Positions 13,698 to 20,946 of a DNA stretch of 20,989 nt are shown here, one piece after another. Source of the DNA: JAPLYB01 sp964481435 (GTDB lineage Archaea; Nanobdellota; Nanobdellia; Pacearchaeales; UBA284). The notes below the pieces were generated by a model. That model searched no databases and was not told the origin of the DNA. It was given only the letters and a program-made list of their open reading frames with translations. Numbering within the stretch: position 1 is the stretch's first letter; each line of letters begins with the position of its first letter. The position numbers and the translations under genes were made by a program. Where the stretch lies: the NCBI GenBank assembly GCA_964481435.1, contig CAYZTH010000016.1, positions 1 to 20,989 on the forward strand, read 5' to 3'.

Positions 13698-14591
13698 CTA
13701 TGAGAAAGCGATACTCCCGTAGCCGACTGCACTGCTGTAATCATTGGAAATGTCTCCCGAGGTATAGTATTTCAGTAGTTTTGCTTGTTTTTTCAAGATT
13801 CTGGAAAGTTCTGTCAGAACAACAATTGGAGCGAAGCCGCAGATTGTTGTTTTTATGGCTTTCTGGAAGAATGCTTCGGGATTCAGATTAAGGACTTCGG
13901 TAATTGCTTTCTTATCTAAATCATACAAGTTCTTCTTTGTCTCTTTGTTATATGAAAAGGGCATGAATCCATAACCCGGGCCATAGTGCGTAAAGTCACT
14001 TGAGGCAATGATGCCAATGCAGCTATCTTTTTTTATGATACTTGACAGTAGGGATGCAACTTTAATGCATTTGTCATAGTCTTGAGTTGAGATAATTAGG
14101 GGAATTATCTTGAGTTCTTTCTTAGCTCTTTGATAAATATATTGCAAAAAAGGAAGCTGAACTTCGAGGCTATGTTCAGATTTATGGGCAGTTTCATCGT
14201 GTTGAATAAGGCCATTGCTTATTTTAATGAGTTCTTTTCCAAGCTCTTCATTATTTTTGATTATGCCAAGGGGGGTCTCAAAAGATTCTAGTGAGAGAGA
14301 AAATTCTGCTTGTGCATTTCCTGTATGATTTGGACCAAGCAGGATAATAGTTTCAGGCAAATTTGTCTTTGATATGAAAGCAAAGCCATGAGTGGCACAT
14401 GGGCCAGAATAAACATAGCCTGCATGAGGAGAAATTAATCCAATAAAATTTGATTTGGAATTCGATTTAGATTTTGCTTTTGTTTTTGATAATTTCTTTC
14501 CTAATTTATGTTTGAAACAGGATTCTATCTGCTCAAGAAGTTCATCTTTCTCTTTTTGATAAAACTGGCCTGCAACAACTGCTTTTCTCAT
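13698..14591 (-). CDS. MEMO1-family protein (AmmeMemoRadiSam system protein B), 297 aa
   Basis: Family shown by MRKAVVAGQFY at the start, ISPHAGYVYSG, LLGPNHTG, SEHSLEVQLPFLQ, SSDFTHYG and a late CGFAP. The two His and the Cys of the family metal site (equivalents of human MEMO1 His49, His81, Cys244) are in these motifs and all are present. Human MEMO1 binds iron/copper; the archaeal role is unknown and is linked by gene neighbourhood to AMMECR1 and a radical SAM enzyme. Neither partner is in this window. An unusual low-complexity insert of Lys, Ser and Asn (KSKSNSKSN, about residues 38-48) splits the N-terminal part. TATA-like CTTTAAATATAAAA near 14609-14622 serves the ATG at 14591. Confidence 0.93.
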   Translation of the reverse strand: MRKAVVAGQFYQKEKDELLEQIESCFKHKLGKKLSKTKAKSKSNSKSNFIGLISPHAGYVYSGPCATHGFAFISKTNLPETIILLGPNHTGNAQAEFSLSLESFETPLGIIKNNEELGKELIKISNGLIQHDETAHKSEHSLEVQLPFLQYIYQRAKKELKIIPLIISTQDYDKCIKVASLLSSIIKKDSCIGIIASSDFTHYGPGYGFMPFSYNKETKKNLYDLDKKAITEVLNLNPEAFFQKAIKTTICGFAPIVVLTELSRILKKQAKLLKYYTSGDISNDYSSAVGYGSIAFS

Positions 14592-14623
14592 GATAAATCC
14601 AGTTTGTTTTTATATTTAAAGTT

Positions 14624-15310
14624 TTATTCAATTACAGTACAACCAGGCCCGCCATGCCCACCACGATCTTGCGGACGATAGTGATAAGGTCTTGAAGTTT
14701 CTGATCTTGGTTTTTCTGGAATGGGGGCTAATTGTTGGTATACCCTTGAAGCATGCACATCTACAAACAGAAGTAATCCATTAAAGAGATCTTTATAGAA
14801 AATTGTTTCCTCTCTATTAGATCCAATCCCTAAAAGATTTTTTCCGCTTACTACAACAGAACCCGAGTTAGGCCTTAAATACAGTAAGGGAAGCAGGACT
14901 CTCCTTGCAGTTGGCGCACTACGTAAAGGCCCGTCTAAAGCAGGTATAGTCGGGGTTTTTTGTTGCCATTCAGTCAACATTTTTTCAAGACAACCCAAAA
15001 CCTTCTCGGGGTTTCTGTCCCAATCTAAATAAAAATTTGGATCAAAACAAGGCAAGAGATAATGTCCTTGACCCCTAGCTATTTCTTGAGAACCTTTTAT
15101 TGGACCTGCTGAAATAATTTCTTCTTTAGACAGACCACTATCCCGATATAAACTCCAATGTTTCAAGGTTAATAAGGCTAATACTTTCTGAGTAGTATGT
15201 TCATTAAATCGTGTTAAATCAGGAGGGAGTTTCTTCCTCTCTGATTGCCGTTCTGATGCTTCATGCTTTTCTCTCCACTCATCGTGACCTGGACCCGTAT
15301 ATCTCATCAT
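14624..15310 (-). CDS. Unrecognised soluble protein, 228 aa, Arg/Pro-rich
   Basis: No known family is recognised and there is no signal peptide or membrane segment. The N-terminal 30 residues are highly charged (DEWREKHEASERQSERKK). The middle holds a compact, probably folded region (TTQKVLALLTLKHWSLYRDSGLSKEEI, then ARRVLLPLLYLRPNSGSVVVSGKNLLGIGSNREE). The last 30 residues are Pro/Arg/Gly-rich and end in GGPGCTVIE with a single near-terminal Cys. Composition (many Arg, Pro, His) differs from the Lys/Ile-rich neighbours, suggesting separate acquisition. Start: two consecutive ATG codons at 15310 and 15307; a minus-strand TATA-like ACTTAAAAATC lies about 25 bases upstream. It stands upstream of the MEMO1-family gene on the same strand with a 32-base gap that holds that gene's own promoter. 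Confidence 0.6.
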   Translation of the reverse strand: MMRYTGPGHDEWREKHEASERQSERKKLPPDLTRFNEHTTQKVLALLTLKHWSLYRDSGLSKEEIISAGPIKGSQEIARGQGHYLLPCFDPNFYLDWDRNPEKVLGCLEKMLTEWQQKTPTIPALDGPLRSAPTARRVLLPLLYLRPNSGSVVVSGKNLLGIGSNREETIFYKDLFNGLLLFVDVHASRVYQQLAPIPEKPRSETSRPYHYRPQDRGGHGGPGCTVIE

Positions 15311-15374
15311 GAAAACAAGATAAATCGATGATTTTTAAGTTTTATTGTTATAAAAGGTAAATTCTTTTTAGTAA

Positions 15375-15450
15375 GGTTTATAAGAGCTTTCTAAAAGAAA
15401 CCTCGGAAAGAGGTAAACCTTTCGAGGCGCTTCAAGAAAGGTTTATAAAA
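15375..15450 (+). promoter_or_regulatory. Two TATA boxes flanking a hairpin, upstream of the AI-2E-family gene
   Basis: GGTTTATAAG (15375-15384) and GGTTTATAAAAG (15440-15451) are near-identical promoter cores 65 bases apart. Between them, CCTCG-G-AAAG (15401-15410) pairs with CTTTCGAGG (15419-15427) to form a hairpin. The second box, 35-40 bases before the ATG at 15488, is the likely gene promoter. The first may give a longer leader that includes the hairpin, or a short RNA. Confidence 0.5.
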
Positions 15451-15487
15451 GAATTTCTCTTTTTGAATTATTCAATATAAGTCTAAA

Positions 15488-16504
15488 ATGGCTGATACAA
15501 TCATATCAAAAAGAGTGATAACCTTGATTATTTTAGTCGGACTATTAGTCTTGACTTTCCTTGTTGCTAAACCATTTTTGAGTGCAATCTTTTTGGGGCT
15601 AATTCTTGCTTATTTCTTACAGTGGCCCTACAAAAAATTAACTAAAATCATCAGGCATAAGAGTACTGCGGCGGCTATTGTGTGTGCAATCTTTGTGGTT
15701 ATAATGGCAGTTGGCCTTTATTTTCTTATCCAGATAACAATAACTGAAGCATTCAACTTATATCTCAACATAGGCAAGCTAGATTTCGCGAGCTTAATAC
15801 ATAAAATAGTTGGATGGATTTTTCCAAAAACTCCGGAACTAGCAACACAGGCTTCAACACAAATCCAAGTAACTATAACAGACCTTATTACATCTTATGT
15901 TAATGCTGCTAAAAATGCAATCAAAGATATTCCAAAACTTATCATTGATTTCTTCATAACTTTTTTTGTCGCGTTTTATGGCCTTAGAGATGGAGAGAGA
16001 ATAATAAATTACATAAGAGGAATACTGCCTTTCTCTTCAGATATAAATGAAAAATTCATCAAAAGATCAAGAGAAATTGCTTTTGCAACAATTTATGGCC
16101 AAGTAATTGTGGGACTTATCCAGGGAATTACTGCGGGAATAGGATTTTATATCTTTGGAGCGCAGTCTCCTTTATTCTTTACTCTTCTTGCGTGCTTCTT
16201 TGCTATGCTTCCTTTGCTTGGGGCATGGGTCATCTGGATTCCAGTAGGATTATCGATGATTGCCGTGGGTAATACCCTTAATGGGATATTTATGCTGATC
16301 TATGGCGCATTAGTTGTAAGCACAATAGATAACATTGTAAGACCATTCATTGTTGGCAAGAAGGGGGCAATGAATCCGGTCATAGTACTATTGGGTATGA
16401 TTGGCGGATTAACATTGATGGGCCCTGTCGGAATAGTTGTAGGCCCTTTAATCCTGGAGTACGCTTTGATATTCATTGAATTATACAGAACTGGAAAATC
16501 TTGA
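15488..16504 (+). CDS. AI-2E family (PerM/UPF0118) membrane transporter, 338 aa
   Basis: Polytopic membrane protein with two helices at the start (about 10-45), one around 60-85, a soluble segment (about 90-150), and four to five helices from 150 to the end. The family hallmark is DNIVRPFIVGKKGAMNPVIV followed by LLGMIGGLTLMGPVGIVVGPL near the C-terminus. FYGLRDGERII and FAMLPLLGAWVIWIP are also typical. Bacterial members were named for AI-2 export and some act as Na+/H+ exchangers; the archaeal substrate is unknown, so the name should not be read as quorum sensing. Length is normal. It is separated by 68 bases with a new TATA box from AMP phosphorylase, so joint transcription is not required. 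Confidence 0.92.
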   Translation: MADTIISKRVITLIILVGLLVLTFLVAKPFLSAIFLGLILAYFLQWPYKKLTKIIRHKSTAAAIVCAIFVVIMAVGLYFLIQITITEAFNLYLNIGKLDFASLIHKIVGWIFPKTPELATQASTQIQVTITDLITSYVNAAKNAIKDIPKLIIDFFITFFVAFYGLRDGERIINYIRGILPFSSDINEKFIKRSREIAFATIYGQVIVGLIQGITAGIGFYIFGAQSPLFFTLLACFFAMLPLLGAWVIWIPVGLSMIAVGNTLNGIFMLIYGALVVSTIDNIVRPFIVGKKGAMNPVIVLLGMIGGLTLMGPVGIVVGPLILEYALIFIELYRTGKS

Positions 16505-16556
16505 TAAGATAGAGATAATATTAAAAATATAAAAAACGTGTCATAAATGATTTTAA

Positions 16557-16566
16557 AAAGAGGTGA
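16557..16566 (+). promoter_or_regulatory. Strong ribosome binding site for AMP phosphorylase
   Basis: AAAGAGGTGA lies 7 bases before the ATG at 16573, a near-complete anti-16S match that fixes this start. A TATA-like ATTAAAAATATAAAA at 16520-16534 upstream would give a true leader, unlike the leaderless neighbours. Confidence 0.65.
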
Positions 16567-16572
16567 AAGAAA

Positions 16573-18090
16573 ATGTTATTGAAAGTAAAGAAGCTCTATC
16601 TCATTGCAGGGAGACCTATCGCAATTCTTCATCAGGATACTGCTAAATGGCTGAATATGCATGTGGGCGAGAGGGTAAGGATATGCAAGTATGGCGGAGC
16701 GAGAAAGACTATCTTCGCACCGATTGACATAACTGGGGGAAATACAATCCTTAATACAGATGAAATTGCGCTCTCTCAGGAAATAATCAAAGAGCTTGGA
16801 ATTGAAAAGAGAGAGGTCGTTGATGTCAATCCAGGCATGAAACCACTTAGTGTTGAATATATCAAGAAGAAGCTAAATGGACAGCCACTTAATTTTACAG
16901 AAATCTTTTCTATAATCTCAGATATAGTAAATAATAAACTTACAGAAATTGAAATCGCTTATTTTGTTTCAGCAGTTTATACCCATGACCTCAGTCTGAA
17001 AGAGACAATAAACCTTACAAAAGCCATGATAAAAACTGGAAACAAATTGACTACAGACAAAGAGATGATCATTGACAAACATAGTCCTGGCGGAGTAGAA
17101 GGAAACAGAACAACGCCCATTGTCGTAGCAATAATCGGGGCAGCTATTGATAAATTCAGACTGAATGCCATAGTTCCAAATAGCTCTAGCAGAGCAATAA
17201 CAAGTGCTGCTGGAACTGCAGATGTAATGGAAACTGTCTGTGATGTTGAATTTCCAATGGAAGGATTAAAGAAGATTGTTGAAAAAGTTAATTCATGCTT
17301 AGTCTGGGGCGGCTCGCTTGGACTTGCTCCTGCAGATGATAAATTAATCCAGGTTGAAAGATTGTTATCCCTTGACCCAAGGGGGCAATTAATTGCCTCA
17401 ATCCTCTCAAAGAAACTTGCCGCAGGAGTGAACAAACTTTTATTGGACATTTCCTATGGTCCTGGGTCGAAATTTCCTACAGTGCAAGATGCTAAATCAC
17501 TGAAAAAAAGATTTGAGCAGCTCGCAAAAATATTTGGAATTCAGACAGTAATCACCCTCACAAGAGGAGACCAGCCTATTGGAAGGGGAGTAGGCTCAAT
17601 TCTTGAGATGAAAGACTTACTTGCGGTCTTAAGGCAAGAAAAAGACAGGCCAATAGACTTAGAAGATCGGTCTATCTATCTTGCTTCTGAATTACTGGGT
17701 CTTGTATTAAAAATAAAACCAATCAGAGCAGAAAAAATAGCCAAGGGCATTCTGGTTTCTGGAGAGGCATTCGCCAAATTCAAGGAAATTATTGAAGCTC
17801 AGAACGGCAGTATTTCAAAATTCGATGAACTCAGCATAGGAAAATATAGCGCAAGAATACTATCTGAAAAGGCCGGAATTGTAGAGGAGATAAGCAATAA
17901 GAGACTATCAAGGACCGCAAGATTTGCAGGCTCCCCTATTGACAAGGGAGCAGGACTTATACTCCACAAGCACCTTCATGATAAGGTTAGCAAAAAAGAG
18001 GTACTATTCACAATTTATGCTGAAACAAAGGAGAAATTGAGCTCGGCAAAGAAAATTGCTGAACTTGTCAAGCCAGTTGTCATAAAATAG
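16573..18090 (+). CDS. deoA: AMP phosphorylase
   Basis: Catalyses AMP + phosphate to ribose-1,5-bisphosphate + adenine, the first step of the archaeal AMP pathway that feeds ribose-1,5-bisphosphate isomerase and type III RuBisCO. The 505 residues match the archaeal AMPpase length, longer than thymidine phosphorylase because of the extra N-terminal barrel (about 1-85, LKVKKLYLIAGRPIAIL). Core motifs: DKHSPGGVEGNRTTPIV (phosphate loop), NSSSRAITSAAGTADVME, LVWGGSLGLAPADD, and the C-terminal FAGSPIDKGAGL with LHKHLHDKV. All expected residues appear intact. No isomerase or RuBisCO gene is in the window. In DPANN genomes the pathway recycles nucleotides into glycolysis. The gene begins a plus-strand run with the CCA enzyme 27 bases downstream. 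Confidence 0.96.
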   Translation: MLLKVKKLYLIAGRPIAILHQDTAKWLNMHVGERVRICKYGGARKTIFAPIDITGGNTILNTDEIALSQEIIKELGIEKREVVDVNPGMKPLSVEYIKKKLNGQPLNFTEIFSIISDIVNNKLTEIEIAYFVSAVYTHDLSLKETINLTKAMIKTGNKLTTDKEMIIDKHSPGGVEGNRTTPIVVAIIGAAIDKFRLNAIVPNSSSRAITSAAGTADVMETVCDVEFPMEGLKKIVEKVNSCLVWGGSLGLAPADDKLIQVERLLSLDPRGQLIASILSKKLAAGVNKLLLDISYGPGSKFPTVQDAKSLKKRFEQLAKIFGIQTVITLTRGDQPIGRGVGSILEMKDLLAVLRQEKDRPIDLEDRSIYLASELLGLVLKIKPIRAEKIAKGILVSGEAFAKFKEIIEAQNGSISKFDELSIGKYSARILSEKAGIVEEISNKRLSRTARFAGSPIDKGAGLILHKHLHDKVSKKEVLFTIYAETKEKLSSAKKIAELVKPVVIK

Positions 18091-18117
18091 ATTTTTAATG
18101 TTTTAAAAAAATAAAAA

Positions 18118-19404
18118 ATGGATAATAAAATACTTGGGGACGTTGTCAAAAAGATTTCTCCAAGCGATGAAGAGCTCAAGAGAGTAGAGTCCCGTGTTTC
18201 TGATTTCAAGAAGAAGATATCTCCTTATCTGAAAAGCAGAGCAAGTGTTTTCATAGGAGGAAGCCTAGCAAAAAAGACAGTCATCAGAAAAGAGACGGGT
18301 TATGATATTGATTTCTTTGTCATGTTCAAGAAGGATAACCCCCTGGGCAAAAAAGAAAAAGACATCTCACAAGAACTTGAAAATATCTTGAAAAAATTGA
18401 AAGTAAAGTATATTGTATTGAAAGGCTCAAGAAACTATTTCCAGGTTGACTTCCAGGGCCTAAGGTTCGAACTCGTTCCAATAATTGAAATTAAGAATGC
18501 TGGTGAAGCCAAGAATATTACAGATATCTCTCCCCTGCATGTAAGATATCTTCTTAAAAAAGAATCAAAAAACAAGAAAATCGCAGACGAAATAAAGCTT
18601 GCAAAGGCTTTTTGCTATGCTTCTGAGTGTTATGGCGCGGAAAGTTATATCAAAGGATTTTCAGGATATGCGCTAGAAATCCTGACTTGCCACTATGGAT
18701 CATTTTCTAAATTTGCTAGGGAGGCATCAAAATGGAACCTCAAAGACAAAATTCTGATTGACCCGGAAAAGTTCTATAAGAAAAAAGAAAAAATTCTGGA
18801 AGAAATAAATAAATCCAAACAAGAAAGCCCGGTAATCTTGATTGATCCTGTCCAAAAAGAGAGAAATGTATGCGCTGCCCTTGGCAAAGAAACACTTGAA
18901 AAATTTATCATCACATGCAAGAAATTCATTTCAAAGCCCAGCAAGGAATTTTTCTTCAAAAAGGAGTTTGATCCAAATAATTTAAAGAACAAAGCTAAAA
19001 ATGGCTCAAAATTCTATGAACTTAGGGCAATAAGCCTGAAGGATAAGTCCGATATAGCTGGAGCAAAACTGAAGAAATTCTATGAATTTCTCATCTATAA
19101 ACTAAAAAAAGAAAATTTCTCAATAGTATCAAGCCATTTTGATTTCAATGAAAAAAGCTTAGAATCAAGGTATTTCTTTGTAATAAAAGAACCGAGCTTA
19201 GAAATAATCATGCCGGGACCACCGATAACTATTGAGAAAAAATATCAAGATAATTTTAAAAGAGGCTGGAAAAATACTTTCATAAAGAATGGGCGACTTT
19301 ATGCGAAGGCAAAAAGGAAATTCTCAAACTTTCCTGAATTTTTGAAGCAAGCCACTCAAAATATGAAAGAGATGGGCATTAAGAAGGTCGAAATTTTAAA
19401 GTAA
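18118..19404 (+). CDS. cca: CCA-adding enzyme (archaeal class I tRNA nucleotidyltransferase)
   Basis: Adds CCA to tRNA 3' ends without a nucleic acid template. The 428 residues match the archaeal class I enzyme. The nucleotidyltransferase signature is FIGGSLAKKT followed by GYDIDFFV, with metal ligands Asp63 and Asp65. The next region, YFQVDFQGLRFELVPI, supplies the third carboxylate. The central domain has IKLAKAFCYASECYGAESYIKGFSGYALEIL, and IDPVQKERNVCAALG is the conserved class I tail-domain motif. Both tRNA genes in this window lack encoded CCA, consistent with dependence on this enzyme. It lies 27 bases after AMP phosphorylase; a TATA-like GATTTTTAATG overlapping the previous stop could give a leaderless transcript of its own. 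Confidence 0.95.
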   Translation: MDNKILGDVVKKISPSDEELKRVESRVSDFKKKISPYLKSRASVFIGGSLAKKTVIRKETGYDIDFFVMFKKDNPLGKKEKDISQELENILKKLKVKYIVLKGSRNYFQVDFQGLRFELVPIIEIKNAGEAKNITDISPLHVRYLLKKESKNKKIADEIKLAKAFCYASECYGAESYIKGFSGYALEILTCHYGSFSKFAREASKWNLKDKILIDPEKFYKKKEKILEEINKSKQESPVILIDPVQKERNVCAALGKETLEKFIITCKKFISKPSKEFFFKKEFDPNNLKNKAKNGSKFYELRAISLKDKSDIAGAKLKKFYEFLIYKLKKENFSIVSSHFDFNEKSLESRYFFVIKEPSLEIIMPGPPITIEKKYQDNFKRGWKNTFIKNGRLYAKAKRKFSNFPEFLKQATQNMKEMGIKKVEILK

Positions 19405-19517
19405 AAAGTCCCCCTCCGTGCTTCAGGATTTTATCGTCGACAAAAGGAGATTTAGCGAAGGAGAAAAATTAGAATTCTGAAGGAAAAGTATTAAAAAGAC
19501 TGGAATCTTTAAAGAAT

Positions 19518-19527
19518 GAGAAGGAGG
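19518..19527 (+). promoter_or_regulatory. Strong ribosome binding site for the coiled-coil protein
   Basis: GAGAAGGAGG, a nearly full Shine-Dalgarno, lies just 5-6 bases before the ATG at 19533. With AAGTATTAAAAAG (19487-19499) as the TATA-like element it suggests high expression with a short leader. Confidence 0.65.
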
Positions 19528-19532
19528 TATAA

Positions 19533-20216
19533 ATGAAAAAAACAATTTTATTGACTTTTGTAATTTTTCTAGTTTGTACATTGTTTTTGGTAGGTTCAGT
19601 TTTTGCCCAACAAGGGGGTTCAGGAAATGGTTCTAATGGACAAGGGAATTCTTCTGGAAACCAAATTATGAATCAATCGGGAGAAATGAATCAAAACCAA
19701 AATCAAGTTATAGCGGGAAATGCGACTCAATTGCATCAAATGATTCAACAAAGACAACAGGAGATGGAGCAAGAAATGAATAATCTTAACAATGCTGGTG
19801 AACAAAATGTTCTTCAAAACCAGAATAGAATAAGATTAGCAGTTTATACTATGTTAGCAATGGAAAACCTAACTGGCGGAATTGGAAAAAACATTTCAGA
19901 AATAGCTAAAGAATTCAACAATTCAGTTCAAGCAACAATAAGGGCAGAAGAAAGGATTGAAAAAAGATCTGGCTTCTCAAGGCTTTTTGCTGGTGGAGAT
20001 GAAAAAGCTGGCAAGGAAATTGAACAGGAAGTTGAAAGAAGCAGAAATAGGCTTCAAGAGTTAAATCAATTGAAAGAACAATGCTCTTGTGATGCAGAAG
20101 TTAAGGCAGTTCTTCAAGAACAAATCCAGAACATGGAAATGGAACAAAACAGACTTGAAACAAAGGCTCAAAACGAAATGAAAAGCAAAGGCATGTTCGG
20201 CTGGCTTTGGAAATAA
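19533..20216 (+). CDS. Secreted Gln/Asn-rich coiled-coil protein, 227 aa, unknown function
   Basis: Residues 1-25 form a clear signal peptide (MKKTILLTFVIFLVCTLFLVG, cleavage after FA-Q). Residues 26-60 are low-complexity Gly/Ser/Asn/Gln. From about 62 to 222 the protein is almost all helical and heptad-like (LHQMIQQRQQEMEQEMNNL; ERIEKRSGFSRLFAGGDEKA; EVERSRNRLQELNQL; MEMEQNRLETKAQ). Two features are distinctive: ENLTGGIGKNISEIAKEFNN in the centre, and the aromatic end GMFGWLWK. A single CSC pair sits near residue 190. From memory, proteins with this core and this end occur in several archaea, but no function is known to me. Very strong ribosome site and a T-rich terminator imply a highly expressed, stand-alone gene. 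An envelope or scaffold role is a guess. Confidence 0.8.
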   Translation: MKKTILLTFVIFLVCTLFLVGSVFAQQGGSGNGSNGQGNSSGNQIMNQSGEMNQNQNQVIAGNATQLHQMIQQRQQEMEQEMNNLNNAGEQNVLQNQNRIRLAVYTMLAMENLTGGIGKNISEIAKEFNNSVQATIRAEERIEKRSGFSRLFAGGDEKAGKEIEQEVERSRNRLQELNQLKEQCSCDAEVKAVLQEQIQNMEMEQNRLETKAQNEMKSKGMFGWLWK

Positions 20217-20248
20217 TTTTTTATTTTATTTTTATCTTTTTGATTTTT
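20217..20248 (+). terminator. T-rich terminator after the coiled-coil gene
   Basis: Directly after the stop codon come four T-tracts of 4-6 bases interrupted by single A/ATC (TTTTTT-A-TTTT-A-TTTTT and so on), the usual archaeal intrinsic stop signal. No stem is needed or seen. Confidence 0.6.
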
Positions 20249-20326
20249 ATGGTAGGAATGACATAATAGCAAAACTCTAAAGTATCGGTCCCCCTATGCA
20301 CTCTCCTTCTAAAAGAGAACAGAAAG

Positions 20327-20351
20327 ATTTAAATATGTTAAAGATAACATA
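20327..20351. promoter_or_regulatory. TATA box with overlapping inverted repeat, operator candidate for the HTH-MNT gene
   Basis: TATA-like ATTTAAATA (20327-20335) abuts a perfect 7-bp inverted repeat, TATGTTA-AAGA-TAACATA (20334-20351). The repeat covers the space between TATA box and likely transcript start, an ideal place for repression by the HTH-bearing product of the next gene. Confidence 0.6.
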
Positions 20352-20370
20352 ATATTAGGTTATTAATACC

Positions 20371-20946
20371 ATGATGAATATAAAACAAAGGATACTAAAG
20401 TTTTTAATTGAGAATAAAGAGAAGTCGTTTAGTATAAATGAGATTTCAAAGAACTTGAAACTAGATTATAAACTGACCTATATTAATGTTAAAAAACTTG
20501 GTGAAGAAAGGACAATAAAAATCGAAGATTTAGGAAATATAAAAAGATGTAGTTTTGATAACTCATTCAATAATGATGTCTTTATTGTTGAAAATGAGAG
20601 GAAAAAAGAATTATTGAAAAATAAAGACCTTCTTGTTATGTATAATGATCTAAGCAAGATAAACAGACAATTTATACTTTTATTATTCGGAAGTCATGCA
20701 AAAGAAACAGCAAGAAAACATTCGGACATAGACTTGTTATTAATTTCAAGTAAAGATGATGTAGAACTTGTTCAAAAAGAATTAAACTTAATCCCATTAA
20801 AAATTCATCTAACTAACGTAACTTATGAAGATTTTATTGAAATGCTAAAAACTAAAGAACAGACTGTTGTAAGCGAAGCAATTAAAAAGAATATAATCTT
20901 ATTTGGAATAGAAGAGTATTATCGGTTATTAGAAAATGTTAGATAA
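20371..20946 (+). CDS. Winged-helix + MNT-type nucleotidyltransferase (MntA-like antitoxin), 191 aa
   Basis: Residues 1-60 form a winged helix-turn-helix (IKQRILKFLIENKEKSFSINEISKNLKLDYKLTYINVKKL). Residues 100-190 form a minimal nucleotidyltransferase: LFGSHAKETARKHSDIDLLLIS, with Gly107-Ser108 and the metal-binding Asp119 and Asp121. In MNT/HEPN modules the MNT protein adenylylates a Tyr of the HEPN RNase and silences it. The next gene starts inside this one (11-base overlap) and looks like HEPN. The fused HTH is not part of the minimal MntA and suggests the antitoxin is also its own repressor, matching the palindrome in front of the gene. Two consecutive ATG codons open the frame (20371, 20374). 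A free-standing regulatory nucleotidyltransferase is the alternative reading. Confidence 0.85.
   Translation: MMNIKQRILKFLIENKEKSFSINEISKNLKLDYKLTYINVKKLGEERTIKIEDLGNIKRCSFDNSFNNDVFIVENERKKELLKNKDLLVMYNDLSKINRQFILLLFGSHAKETARKHSDIDLLLISSKDDVELVQKELNLIPLKIHLTNVTYEDFIEMLKTKEQTVVSEAIKKNIILFGIEEYYRLLENVR

Noticed and set aside
14624..14640. C-terminal CTVIE as a CaaX prenylation signal
   Set aside because: The Cys is fifth from the end, not fourth, and protein prenylation of this type is not expected in archaea.
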